Shown: piece after piece, positions 32,731 to 41,536 of the stretch
How the letters are laid out: each line of letters opens with the position of its first letter
Numbering within the stretch: position 1 is the first letter of the stretch
Source of the DNA: Bradyrhizobium sp. SZCCT0231
GTDB lineage: Bacteria > Pseudomonadota > Alphaproteobacteria > Rhizobiales > Xanthobacteraceae
Reading direction: 5' to 3'
Assembly: GCF_018130245.1 (NCBI RefSeq)
Contig: NZ_JAFCKP010000002.1
Coordinates: 434,001-498,000 of the forward strand
DNA: 64,000 nucleotides
Made by a program: the position numbers and the translations under genes
Notes under the pieces: model-generated
Databases searched by the model: none
Seen by the model: the letters and a program-made list of their open reading frames with translations, nothing else
Told to the model about the DNA's origin: nothing

Positions 32731-34860
32731 TCAGACGCCGCCGCTGCAATAGCGTGTCCACATCGCGCGATAAGCGTCGTCCACCGCTCGCGCATATGAG
32801 ACAGGGTTGCCGGCGGCCGCAGCGCCGATCTGTCCGGGCAATTCGCGGCGCAATTGATCGAGGTCGCTGATCCGCGCCGCGCGGGCAGCTGCGATCTCGA
32901 CATATGCCTCCTCGCTATCGGCGACCCAGTCCGGCAGGCCAAGCGCGGTGAGGATGGCGCCGGCGGCACGGCTGGGCAGGCTGTTCCCGAGCTTCGCCAC
33001 CACGGGCACGCCCATCTGCAGGGCCTCCCATGTGCTGACGCCGCCGTTCTGTGGGAACGGGTCGAGTGCAATATCGATACGATTGAACGATGCCAGATGC
33101 TCGTCCCGCAAGGTGGCTCCGAGCAGATCGACGCGTTCGGCCGGCAATCGGCAAGCCGCAAATCGCGCCAGCAGCTTGTCGCGGACCAGTTGATCGTCCA
33201 GCGCAACATCCTTGATCAGCAGTCGCGAGCCCGGCACCCGTTCGAGGATCCTGGACCAGACTGCCGCGGCCTGGTCCGAGATCTTGCTGATGCGGTTGAA
33301 GACACCGAACGTGACGAAGCCATTCGAGAGAGCCGGCGCCTCCGCCCGCGCAATTCCGGCCGGTAGAGGCGTCAGCGTCACGAAGCACGGCAGGTCGACG
33401 ACGGCCTCCGCAAACAGCTGCCGAACCGCGACAGGAATCGCGACCGGGTCCGAGAACAGATAATCGATCGTCGGCAGCCCGGTGCCGGTGCCGTGACCCC
33501 AGCCATGGGCCTGGATCGGGGCCGGCTTGCGCGCAAATACGCCGAGGCGGTTTCCTTTGGTGTGGCCGGACAGATCAATCAGGATATCGACGCCATCGGC
33601 GCGGATCTCGGCGGCGAGGCGATCGTCGGTCCATTGCGAGGCGTCACGCCAGCGATCGGCGATCCCTTGGAATTCGTTTGTCGTCCCGTCCACTTTCGAC
33701 GAACACGAGTAGCACACGATTTCGAACTGGGTCCGGTCATGGTGTTGCAGGACCGGCTTGAAAATGAAAGCGGCCGAATGCGCGTTGAAGTCCGACGAGA
33801 CATAGCCAATCACCAGACGGCGATCCGGATCGCGGCTGTTGTCATGCGGTGCCGCCACTTCGGAAGCGATTTTCGTCCCGATCCGCTCCCACCACACGCG
33901 ACGCGCCTGCTGATGCCGTTCAACGCTGGCGTCAGCTACAAAATCGAGCGTGAATATCTTGCTGGAGATCGCGCTCTGGAGGTCAGGCCGGATGTCGAGG
34001 GCTCTATCGAAACTGGCGAGGGCTTCGTCGACCCGGCCAAGTCCGGCGAGACAAAGGCCCAGCACCAAGTGTGCTTGATCGGAATCGGGCGCGATCGCGA
34101 GGGCCCTCTCGCAATCGGGCAATGCTTGGGCAATCTGCTGGGTCTGGAGCAGGACATTGGCGCGCCAGAGCCACCCATTCACGTCGTCGGGTGCCAGCGC
34201 GATTGCCCGATTGCAATCCGCCATGGCTTCGTCAAATCGCTGCAGCTCCCGTAGTGCAACGGCGCGGTTCGCCAGCGCCGCGGCATGGTCAGGCTTGATC
34301 GAGAGCGCGCGGTTCAGGCTTGCGAGAGCCTCGTCATAGTTGCGCAGACGGCAGAGCGCAGACCCCCGGCCGTTGTGGGCTTCGGCCAGGTTTCCGTCGA
34401 TTGCGAGCGCCCGATCGTAGCTCTCGAGCGCTTCCAGGTGCAGATCAAGGGCCGCGCTCGCGTTACCGAGATTGGACAGGGCCAGGGCGTAGTTGGGTCG
34501 CAAGGCAAGGGCTTTTCGATAGCTCTCGCGGGCCTCATCGTGACGTTTTAGCCCGTTCAGCGCGACGCCCAGGCTCATGTGAGCTTCGGCAGATCGCGGA
34601 TCCACGGCAGCCGCTCGACTCAGCAGGATTTCGGCCTGCTGATAGTTCCTGGCATCAGACTCCAGAACGCCGAGCATATGCAGCGCGATGAATTGGTTGG
34701 GCGCGATCTGCAGGAGTTGGCGATAGCCAGCCTTGGCCTCGGAGAGGCGCCCCTTCTTGTGCAACTCGAGCGCTTGCCCGAGCAATGGCAGCACGTCGGC
34801 CTTTTGCCGTTTCTGAAGCCGGGCATTCTGAAATGCACGCTGGCCGACGCTGTTGCTCAT
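32731..34860 (-). CDS. TPR protein with O-GlcNAc-transferase-like (GT41/SPINDLY) domain
   Basis: A 709-residue protein. Residues 20-330 contain about nine TPR units, with repeated patterns such as AEAHMSLGVALNGLKRHDEA and ALALSNLGNASAALDLHLEA. Residues 345-700 form a GT41-type catalytic region: LVIGYVSSDFNAHSAAFIFK, DILIDLSGHTKGNRLGVFAR, KPAPIQAHGWGHGTGTG, FGVFNRISKIS and the donor-site segment SFNRIDIALDPFPQNGGVST. Eukaryotic relatives add GlcNAc or fucose to Ser/Thr of cytosolic proteins; bacterial ones often modify surface or flagellar proteins. No signal peptide is seen. It is monocistronic. The acceptor is unknown. Confidence 0.88.
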   Translation of the reverse strand: MSNSVGQRAFQNARLQKRQKADVLPLLGQALELHKKGRLSEAKAGYRQLLQIAPNQFIALHMLGVLESDARNYQQAEILLSRAAAVDPRSAEAHMSLGVALNGLKRHDEARESYRKALALRPNYALALSNLGNASAALDLHLEALESYDRALAIDGNLAEAHNGRGSALCRLRNYDEALASLNRALSIKPDHAAALANRAVALRELQRFDEAMADCNRAIALAPDDVNGWLWRANVLLQTQQIAQALPDCERALAIAPDSDQAHLVLGLCLAGLGRVDEALASFDRALDIRPDLQSAISSKIFTLDFVADASVERHQQARRVWWERIGTKIASEVAAPHDNSRDPDRRLVIGYVSSDFNAHSAAFIFKPVLQHHDRTQFEIVCYSCSSKVDGTTNEFQGIADRWRDASQWTDDRLAAEIRADGVDILIDLSGHTKGNRLGVFARKPAPIQAHGWGHGTGTGLPTIDYLFSDPVAIPVAVRQLFAEAVVDLPCFVTLTPLPAGIARAEAPALSNGFVTFGVFNRISKISDQAAAVWSRILERVPGSRLLIKDVALDDQLVRDKLLARFAACRLPAERVDLLGATLRDEHLASFNRIDIALDPFPQNGGVSTWEALQMGVPVVAKLGNSLPSRAAGAILTALGLPDWVADSEEAYVEIAAARAARISDLDQLRRELPGQIGAAAAGNPVSYARAVDDAYRAMWTRYCSGGV

Positions 34861-35078
34861 GAATCAATTCCCCCAGATCTCCTGGCGAGATTAATTCAGT
34901 GAGAGAGCGAAGACGAGACGATGGCCGCTCGCCACGACAGCTTGGGACAAGCTACGACCGATCGGGTGATCGCGTGACTGGCCCAAGCTCCGCAATTGCT
35001 GCCTCGCCCAGGACTGGATAAGCTGCCCTTCGGGTCATACCCGTGCGACGGGTGCGGCTCAAATCAGGGAGGCAGACA

Positions 35079-35606
35079 ATGGCCAAGCAAAAGGCATTAA
35101 GACCCGCAATGAAGACCGCAGTGAAGAAGCGGAGCGGGGCCAAGGCAGCGGCGCGATCCTCGGCACGAAAGGCAGTGAAGGCGAAGGCGCGCACCGTCGC
35201 TCCGAAGAAGCCCGTGCGGCCGAAGCAGCGCATCGCCATCAGCCATCACCGCGAGGAAGACTTCAAGGCCGACGGCCTGCGCGCCTACGCCAAGTACCGC
35301 GACCTCGGCATCGCCGATGCGACCCATGGCCTGGCGCAGGCGCATGTGATCCGCCTGCAAGGCCCCTGCAATCCGGCCGAGGTTTCCAAGCTCCATTATC
35401 ACGACGTCGAATTCCAGATGGTCTACGTGCTCAAGGGCTGGGTGAAGACCTATATGGACGGGCAGGGCGAGACCTTGATGAAGCAAGGCAGCGCCTGGAC
35501 CCAGCCGCCGAAGATCAAGCACATGATCCTGGACTATTCGGACGACGTCGAACTGCTCGAGGTGATCCTGCCGGCCGAGTTCAAGACGGTGGAGTTGAAG
35601 GCGTAA
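35079..35606 (+). CDS. cupin-domain protein with histone-like N-terminal tail
   Basis: A 175-residue protein in two parts. Residues 1-50 are almost all Lys, Arg, Ala, Pro and Ser (for example KKRSGAKAAARSSARKAVKA), like the tails of histone H1-type bacterial proteins. Residues 60-175 form a single cupin barrel: KLHYHDVEFQMVYVLKGWVK and MKQGSAWTQPPKIKHMIL, with His/Glu positions suitable for a metal. AGGGAGG precedes the ATG at 35079; a longer frame upstream lacks such a site. The cupin part resembles small metal-binding regulators or enzymes of unknown substrate; the tail suggests binding to nucleic acid or acidic surfaces. Confidence 0.8.
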   Translation: MAKQKALRPAMKTAVKKRSGAKAAARSSARKAVKAKARTVAPKKPVRPKQRIAISHHREEDFKADGLRAYAKYRDLGIADATHGLAQAHVIRLQGPCNPAEVSKLHYHDVEFQMVYVLKGWVKTYMDGQGETLMKQGSAWTQPPKIKHMILDYSDDVELLEVILPAEFKTVELKA

Positions 35607-35758
35607 GCGCTCGCCTCTTGATCGCTAAAATGCGCTCGATCCGCGAAACCGGGCGGTCAGCAATCGGGATGATTTCAGCCGCCCCGCAAGCTTGGTGCTA
35701 ACCAGTCGAACATACCTCTCGCGTCAACTCAAGGCTGTGAAAACGCGAGAATGCTTTC

Positions 35759-36976
35759 ATGGCGACCAACACTTTTGGCCGGCGCGGCACCGTAGCGCCA
35801 GCTCCAAGAGCATCGTTTCAACCCGTCGCCGCGCCGATCGCCCCAGCGGTCATGCGCGACCGGGATCAGCCCTTGTCCGGTGAGGGGACGCTTTTTGCCG
35901 ACAACAAGCTTCTGGCCGATATTCCTTTCCTCACCATTGGCCTGATTTTCGGCCTGCTCCTGATCTTCGCTCTGCAACGCAGTCTGGCCATCGACATTGC
36001 GCGGGACGGTGCCCTCGATGTCCGCTCGCTGATCGCTCAGGGCGCGTCCGGCTACGATCTCGTGGTTGGAAGGGGAGAGTGGTGGCGGATCGGCCTTGCG
36101 CCGCTTCTGCATGGCAGCGGGTGGCACCTCGTAAGCAACTGCGTCGCGCTGTTCATCGTCGGCGTCAGGCTGGAGTCTCTGATCGGCCGTGGCTGGTTTG
36201 CGCTGATCTTCGTTGCCAGTGCACTGGCCGGGGAGGTCGGCTCGCTGCTCGGCAACGGCCCCGGTACGGTGGGCGTCGGTGCGTCCGGCGCGATTACCGG
36301 GCTCATCGCCGCGCTGTTCGTCGCGAGCTTCGATCCTGAAGCGGACGCCGAGCAAACCATATCGAGACTGAAGACGTCGCTCTTCTTCGGTGTTCCCGCA
36401 CTGCTGCCGCTTGCCTTTGGAGCTTCGGGCAATGTCAACTATTATGCCCATGCAGGCGGTGCGGTGGCCGGCGCCGCGCTTGCGATCACGCCGTGGCTCG
36501 CCTTCTGGTCCTATGACAGCCTGCCGCGGAGCGCGAGCATGACGTTGCTTGCAGGATCCCTCGGATCTCTGATCTGCGCCGGCTTCGCCGCCGCTCACTA
36601 TTCGTCTTACATGGCGGATGCCGTGCACTATATCCGCGCGTCGGAAGTGCCGGCGAAGGCTGACGAGATGGTCAGCCGGTCGTTCGATCTCGTCACCCGC
36701 TACCCGAAAGACGCGCGGGCTCATGTGTACCGTGCGGTCTTCTTCCTGGAACGAGCGAACCTCGGTGCTGCCGAAACGGAAGCGCGAACCGCCATGTCGC
36801 TCGCAGCTTCGGATGTGGCGGGCGGGCCGGCGCGCTCCGGGGCGCAGGGCTTGATGGCGGTGTTGCTGTGGGCGCAGGGACGAACCAGCGAGGCGAAGGC
36901 CATGGCAGCCGAGCCGTGCCGTGCCAAGATGCCTGAGGTGCGTCGTATCTTGCAGAAGCAGAAATTGTGCAGTTGA
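35759..36976 (+). CDS. rhomboid intramembrane serine protease with C-terminal helical extension
   Basis: A 405-residue membrane protein. After a Pro/Ala-rich N-terminal 50 residues there are about seven membrane segments. The catalytic Ser is in VGVGASGAITGLIAALF (about residue 177) and the catalytic His in NYYAHAGGAVAGAALAI (about residue 230), with HLVSNCVALFIVG as the preceding conserved segment. It should cut single-span proteins within the membrane. The last 120 residues are soluble and look like TPR-type helices (DARAHVYRAVFFLERANLGA), perhaps for substrate choice. It stands alone and converges on a LysR gene across a repeat. Confidence 0.88.
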   Translation: MATNTFGRRGTVAPAPRASFQPVAAPIAPAVMRDRDQPLSGEGTLFADNKLLADIPFLTIGLIFGLLLIFALQRSLAIDIARDGALDVRSLIAQGASGYDLVVGRGEWWRIGLAPLLHGSGWHLVSNCVALFIVGVRLESLIGRGWFALIFVASALAGEVGSLLGNGPGTVGVGASGAITGLIAALFVASFDPEADAEQTISRLKTSLFFGVPALLPLAFGASGNVNYYAHAGGAVAGAALAITPWLAFWSYDSLPRSASMTLLAGSLGSLICAGFAAAHYSSYMADAVHYIRASEVPAKADEMVSRSFDLVTRYPKDARAHVYRAVFFLERANLGAAETEARTAMSLAASDVAGGPARSGAQGLMAVLLWAQGRTSEAKAMAAEPCRAKMPEVRRILQKQKLCS

Positions 36977-36994
36977 GGCGGAGATTCTCTCCGC

Positions 36995-37045
36995 CGTCAT
37001 TGCGAGGAGCCCTTGCGACGACTTGTCGCCTTCGCCCGGATGACG
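36995..37045. repeat. CGTCATTGCGAG repeat fragment (family B)
   Basis: CGTCATTGCGAGGAGCCC at the left and GGATGACG at the right form an imperfect palindrome between the convergent rhomboid and LysR genes. The left end matches the start of the larger copy at 50067. It may act as a terminator. Confidence 0.6.
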
Positions 37046-37053
37046 CAGACCAA

Positions 37054-37974
37054 CTATCGCCCAAGATAGCCCAGTTCCTCACTCATGATCTTGCGAGCAT
37101 ATTCGCTGAAGGCATCGATCAGGCGGCTGCGCGCGGCATAAGGCGGGTAGAGCAGTGCGATCGTCACGGGGACGGCGGGGCTGAAGGGGCGTGTGATCAG
37201 TGCCGCGCCCGCGCTTTCGTCGTACGCGGCAACCGGGTTGATGATGCTGATGCCGAGACCGGCCGCGACCAGAGCACAGACCGATGCGCCGAGATCCGTC
37301 TCCGCAACAATGCGGCGCGTGACGCCCGCCTGCGCGAAGATCGTATCGATGCGATCGTGGAGCGGACTCCCCGTGGCGAAGGAGATGAACGCCTCATCGG
37401 AAAAATCGGCGGGACGCAGCGTTTTCTTTTGCGCAAGACGATGCCCCTTCGGCATGATTGCGACGCATTTCGTCTTGAGCACAGGCTCGACATTCACTCC
37501 CGCAACCTCGCCGTAGAGCATGGCGAGCCCCGTATCGCAAAGCCCGGAGCTGACCCAATCGTGCACGGCGCTCGCCGTGCCGGATCGGATCGAGATCATC
37601 ACGTGCGGATAGTCGATCTTGAAGCGCGCCGCGATGTGCGTCAGCAGACCGCCGGCCAGGCGCGGCATCGCCGCAACGCTGAGCCGCCCCATGCCGAATG
37701 AACGGATGCTGGCTGCGCTGGCCTCGAGGCCAGCCAGGCCGATGAAAGTCTTCTCGACCTCCTGGAAGAAGCGCGATCCGTCCACGGTCGGGCGGAGGCG
37801 GCCGCCACTGCGGTCGAACAGCGGGAGTTGCGTGATCGCTTCCAACTGTCCGATCAGGCGGCTGATCTGGGGCTGCGAGGTGTGCATACGCTGGGCAGCC
37901 TGCGTCATCGATCCCGTCTGGAACACGGCGCGAAAGGCCTCCACGTGCTTCAGGCCCATGCGTCTGGCGGCCAT
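37054..37974 (-). CDS. LysR-family regulator
   Basis: A 306-residue LysR regulator. The helix-turn-helix region reads GLKHVEAFRAVFQTGSMTQA, AQRMHTSQPQISRLIGQLEA and LFDRSGGRLRPT. The effector domain spans residues 95-295. It is divergent from a polar-amino-acid binding protein followed by threonine aldolase, so it probably controls their expression. Two TGGA...TCCA dyads lie in the 143-bp gap. An in-frame ATG five codons into the protein is a possible alternative start. Confidence 0.88.
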   Translation of the reverse strand: MAARRMGLKHVEAFRAVFQTGSMTQAAQRMHTSQPQISRLIGQLEAITQLPLFDRSGGRLRPTVDGSRFFQEVEKTFIGLAGLEASAASIRSFGMGRLSVAAMPRLAGGLLTHIAARFKIDYPHVMISIRSGTASAVHDWVSSGLCDTGLAMLYGEVAGVNVEPVLKTKCVAIMPKGHRLAQKKTLRPADFSDEAFISFATGSPLHDRIDTIFAQAGVTRRIVAETDLGASVCALVAAGLGISIINPVAAYDESAGAALITRPFSPAVPVTIALLYPPYAARSRLIDAFSEYARKIMSEELGYLGR

Positions 37975-38002
37975 ATCAAATCCGTATAGGAGAGTGTGAA
38001 AC

Positions 38003-38041
38003 TGGAATTTCCATCAGATCGAGCTTTTGGACGATAGTCCA
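38003..38041. promoter_or_regulatory. two TGGA...TCCA dyads between LysR and binding-protein genes
   Basis: TGGAATTTCCA (38003-38013) and TGGACGATAGTCCA (38028-38041) are both inverted repeats with the same TGGA/TCCA ends, centred about 26 bp apart. They lie in the divergent gap and fit the T-N11-A style of LysR operators. Confidence 0.45.
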
Positions 38042-38117
38042 GAGCATGAAGCCGTTCGCGGGGAGCTCTCCCGTGGCTCACGCCGCGGGCGGGCAATTGC
38101 GACGAGAGGGGGACGAC

Positions 38118-39038
38118 ATGAAAGCGACGATCATCAAGGCACTGGCCACGGCGACAGCCGCTGTATGTCTTCTTTCGAACCCGGCCATGGCGCAGGGTGC
38201 GAGCAGGCTGGACAAGATCCGCGAGAGCGGTTCGATTTCATTGGGGTATCCCGAGACCTCGGTGCCCTTCGCCTATCTCGACGACAACCAGAAGCCGATC
38301 GGCTACACCGTGGAAATCTGCGAACATGTGGTGCAGGCGATCAAGACGGCCCTCAAGCTCCCCAAGCTCGAGACACGCTACACGCCCATAACCTCGGCGA
38401 CGCGTCTTCAGCTGCTCGCCAATGGGACGATCGATCTCGAATGCGGCAACACCACCAATAATCTCGAGCGGCACAAACTCGTCGCCTTTTCTCCCACCAT
38501 CTTCGTTGCGCAGGTCGTCCTCGTCGCGCGCAAGGATGGCGGGGTCGACGTCAACGACCCGGCTTCGTTTCGCGGCAAGGCCATCGCCGCCCAGGCCGGT
38601 GGCCAGACTTTCAAGGTGATTACGCTGATCAACGCCAAGAACAATCTCGGCATCACCGTCGTGCCGGCCAAGGACACGGCCGAGACCTTCCTGATGCTGT
38701 CGTCGGGCCGGGCGGCCGGCACCGCCAACGATGACGGTCTTGCCTATGCCACGGTCGCCTCGTCCAGGACTCCGGATGACTTCCTGATCGGCAGCAAGAG
38801 TCTCGAGCTGGCGCCTTACGGCATCGTCGAACCCAAGGATGATCCTGCTTTCAAGAAGGTCGTCGACGAGGCCGTGATCGATCTGATGAAGAACGGACGG
38901 ATTGCGGCGCTCTACGACAAATATTTCAATTCACCGATCCCGCCGCATGGCCTCAACCTGAAATTTCCGATGAGCGCGGCCCTCAAGCGGGCGCTGGCGA
39001 ACCCCACCGATTCCGGCGACCCAGCGGTCTACGAATAA
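38118..39038 (+). CDS. amino-acid ABC transporter substrate-binding protein
   Basis: A 306-residue periplasmic binding protein of the SBP_bac_3 (polar amino acid, GltI-like) family. The signal peptide is TIIKALATATAAVCLLSNPA with a cut after AMAQG. The mature part has the family pattern SGSISLGYPETSVPFAYLDD, GYTVEICEHVV, RLQLLANGTIDLECGNTTN and FRGKAIAAQAGG. I start it at the ATG at 38118, with GAGGGGGAC upstream. GltI-like relatives bind glutamate/aspartate. No permease or ATPase is adjacent, so it either serves a transporter elsewhere or acts as a sensor. Threonine aldolase follows directly. Confidence 0.87.
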   Translation: MKATIIKALATATAAVCLLSNPAMAQGASRLDKIRESGSISLGYPETSVPFAYLDDNQKPIGYTVEICEHVVQAIKTALKLPKLETRYTPITSATRLQLLANGTIDLECGNTTNNLERHKLVAFSPTIFVAQVVLVARKDGGVDVNDPASFRGKAIAAQAGGQTFKVITLINAKNNLGITVVPAKDTAETFLMLSSGRAAGTANDDGLAYATVASSRTPDDFLIGSKSLELAPYGIVEPKDDPAFKKVVDEAVIDLMKNGRIAALYDKYFNSPIPPHGLNLKFPMSAALKRALANPTDSGDPAVYE

Positions 39039-39064
39039 TGCGAAAGCGCTCTAGGAAGTCCGTC

Positions 39065-40135
39065 ATGGCACATCAAAACGAAACGAACTCGGCGGCCGTT
39101 GAGTTGCCGCCCATCGACCTGCGCAGCGATACGGTCACCAAGCCGACCGAGGCGATGTACGCCCGCATGGCCTCGGCGCCGCTGGGCGATGACGGGCTGG
39201 ACGGCGACCCCACGGCGCGGGAGTTGGAGGCCGTTGCGGCTGCGGCCTTGGGCAAGGAGGCCGGCCTGTTCGTGCCGAGCTGCACCATGGCCAATCTCCT
39301 GGCGACGCTCGCGCAGTCGGAGCGCAGCGAACAGGTCGTGCTGGAATCGGCTGCTCATATGTACGTGTCTGAACGAGGCGCGGCGACGTTTACGGGGCTG
39401 TTCCACCTTCCTGTCGCCGGGACCGCCGGCGCGATGGACCTGAATTTGCTTGAGGACGCCCTGCAGGGCGAGGGGCTCAAGCTCAAGACCGCCCTTGTCG
39501 CGATGGAAACCTCGCACAACAATGCGAGCGGCGCCGTGCTGCCGCTGGAGCACATGCAGGCCGTACACGCCATGGCCTCATCCCGCGGCGTCCCGGTGCA
39601 TCTCGACGGAGCGAGGATCTTCAACGCCGCAACGGCACTTGGCATGGCGCCGGATCAGGTCGCGAGGCATTGCGACACGGTCGCCCTGTGTCTGTCGAAG
39701 GGCCTCAGTGCGCCGGCCGGCGCCGTGCTCGCCGGGCCGCGCGCCGTGATCGACAGGAGCCGCAGGTTTCGCCGCATGTTGGGAGGCTCGCAGCGCCAGA
39801 TCGGCGTCCTGGCTGCAGCCGGCCTGGAGGCCGTTCAGGTCATGGGTCAGCGTCTGGCGGAGGATCACCGGCGAGCGCGAGCCCTGAGTGATGCGTTGAA
39901 CAAGATGCATCCGGAGGTCAGTGCGACGATCCCGCAGACGAATATCGTGCAGGTCGATGTCTCTCTCTCCGGGCGTGACGGCGCCGTTTGGTCTGCGGCT
40001 CTGGAGAAGGCGGGCGTGAAGGCGAGACCTTGGGGCAAGCAGCGATTGCGCTGTGTGACCCACCGTCATATCGACGATGCGGATATTGATCGCGCCGTCA
40101 TGGCATTTCGCGTCGTGGCGGAAACTCTCGCTTAG
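39065..40135 (+). CDS. ltaE: low-specificity L-threonine aldolase
   Basis: A 356-residue PLP enzyme that splits L-threonine or other beta-hydroxy amino acids into glycine and an aldehyde. It has IDLRSDTVTKPTEAMYARMA and DDGLDGDPTARELE at the start, HLDGARIFNAA for the PLP-nitrogen Asp, and the Schiff-base Lys in ALCLSKGLSAPAGAVL. I prefer the ATG at 39065; an ATG at 39038 overlapping the previous stop is possible but has no ribosome-binding site. It is in an operon with the amino-acid binding protein and next to a LysR gene, suggesting use of an imported amino acid. It converges on nupC with a seven-base gap. Confidence 0.88.
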   Translation: MAHQNETNSAAVELPPIDLRSDTVTKPTEAMYARMASAPLGDDGLDGDPTARELEAVAAAALGKEAGLFVPSCTMANLLATLAQSERSEQVVLESAAHMYVSERGAATFTGLFHLPVAGTAGAMDLNLLEDALQGEGLKLKTALVAMETSHNNASGAVLPLEHMQAVHAMASSRGVPVHLDGARIFNAATALGMAPDQVARHCDTVALCLSKGLSAPAGAVLAGPRAVIDRSRRFRRMLGGSQRQIGVLAAAGLEAVQVMGQRLAEDHRRARALSDALNKMHPEVSATIPQTNIVQVDVSLSGRDGAVWSAALEKAGVKARPWGKQRLRCVTHRHIDDADIDRAVMAFRVVAETLA

Positions 40136-40142
40136 AAAAGGC

Positions 40143-41393
40143 CTATGTCAGCACCCCCACCACCGCCCCCATCAGACACGTGGTCAGCGTCCCCGACACG
40201 ATCGACTTCAGCCCCAGCGCGTTGATCTCCTCGCGCCGCTCCGGTGCCATCACGCCCAGGCCGCCGATCATGATGCCGAGGCTGGCGAAATTGGCGAAGC
40301 CGCACATCGCGTAGAGCATGATCAGGCGCGAGCGCGGATCGAGCGCGTCGGGTGGCAGCTTCGAGAAGTCGACATAGGCGATCAGTTCATTGAGCACGGT
40401 CTTGGTGCCCATCAGGCTGCCGGCGGTGATTGCCTGATCCCATGGCAGCCCCATCAACCAGCATATTGGTGCCATGACGAGGCCAAGCAGGCGCTGCAGC
40501 GAGATCGCGGCGCCGCCGATGTTTGGCAAGAGGCCGAGGATGGCATTGACGAGATAGACTAGCGCCACCAGCACCAGGAGCATGGCGACGATATTGAGCA
40601 ACAGTTCGAGGCCGGCGGTGGTGCCCTTGACGATGGCGTCCATCGTGCCGGACACGTTCATCTCCGGGTCCTCCAGCGCGCCGCCGGTGCGCTTGTCGGA
40701 GATCTCCGGCACCATGATCAGGCTGACGAGGATCGCGGCCGGCGCGCCCAGCACGGAGGCGATCACGAAATGCGCGGCCGCGTCGGGGATGAGCGGGGCC
40801 AGCAACGTCGCGTAGAGCACCAGCACCGTGCCGGCGATGCCGGCCATGCCGCCGGTCATCACCAGGAACAATTCGCTGCGTGTCATCTGAGCCAGATACG
40901 GCCGCACGAACAGCGGCGCCTCGACCATGCCGAGGAAAATGTTGGCGGCCGTCGAGAGCCCGACGGCGCCGCCGACGCCGAGCGTGCGCTCCAGCAGCCA
41001 GGCCATGCCGCGCACGATCGGTGGCAGCACGTGCCAATAGAACAGCAGCGTCGTCAGCACGCTCATGACCAGCACGATCGGCAATGCCTGGAACGCCAGG
41101 ATGAAGTCCGCACCGGGCACCTTCAGGTCGAAGGGCAGGGGGCCGCCGCCGATATAGCCGAACACGAAGGCGGAGCCGGCGCGGGAGGCCGCCGAGATCG
41201 CGCCGACCGCGTCGTTGATGGTTCCGAAGGCATGGGCGACGACCGGCAGCTTCAGCAGCACGACCGCGGTGACGAAGGTCGCGGCGAGGCCGATCGCCGC
41301 CTGGCGCAGCGACACCGCGCGGCGATTCTCCGCCAGCGCGAAGGCGATCAGCAGCAATGCGAAAATGCCGAGTGCCGATTGCAGCCGAAGCAT
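40143..41393 (-). CDS. nupC: concentrative nucleoside transporter, NupC family
   Basis: A 416-residue inner-membrane symporter with about ten hydrophobic segments. The N-terminal part reads LRLQSALGIFALLLIAFALA; the central gate domain contains GGAVGLSTAANIFLGMVEAP and the C-terminal motif is MCGFANFASLGIMIGGLG, both diagnostic of the CNT family. It should import nucleosides with H+ or Na+. It is the only gene on its strand here, divergent from an MFS exporter across 143 bp. No nucleoside hydrolase or deaminase lies nearby. Confidence 0.9.
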   Translation of the reverse strand: MLRLQSALGIFALLLIAFALAENRRAVSLRQAAIGLAATFVTAVVLLKLPVVAHAFGTINDAVGAISAASRAGSAFVFGYIGGGPLPFDLKVPGADFILAFQALPIVLVMSVLTTLLFYWHVLPPIVRGMAWLLERTLGVGGAVGLSTAANIFLGMVEAPLFVRPYLAQMTRSELFLVMTGGMAGIAGTVLVLYATLLAPLIPDAAAHFVIASVLGAPAAILVSLIMVPEISDKRTGGALEDPEMNVSGTMDAIVKGTTAGLELLLNIVAMLLVLVALVYLVNAILGLLPNIGGAAISLQRLLGLVMAPICWLMGLPWDQAITAGSLMGTKTVLNELIAYVDFSKLPPDALDPRSRLIMLYAMCGFANFASLGIMIGGLGVMAPERREEINALGLKSIVSGTLTTCLMGAVVGVLT

Positions 41394-41536
41394 GATGTCC
41401 CCAAACCTTCAATGATTATGGCCGCGTATGCATTGCAAAGGCAATGCCGACCGGCCACGGAAGCGGCTCGTTGTTGACAAGCGGGTAAGCCTCAGCCACC
41501 CGGAGGCCCATCAAGATCAGGGCCGGACAGTCCGAG

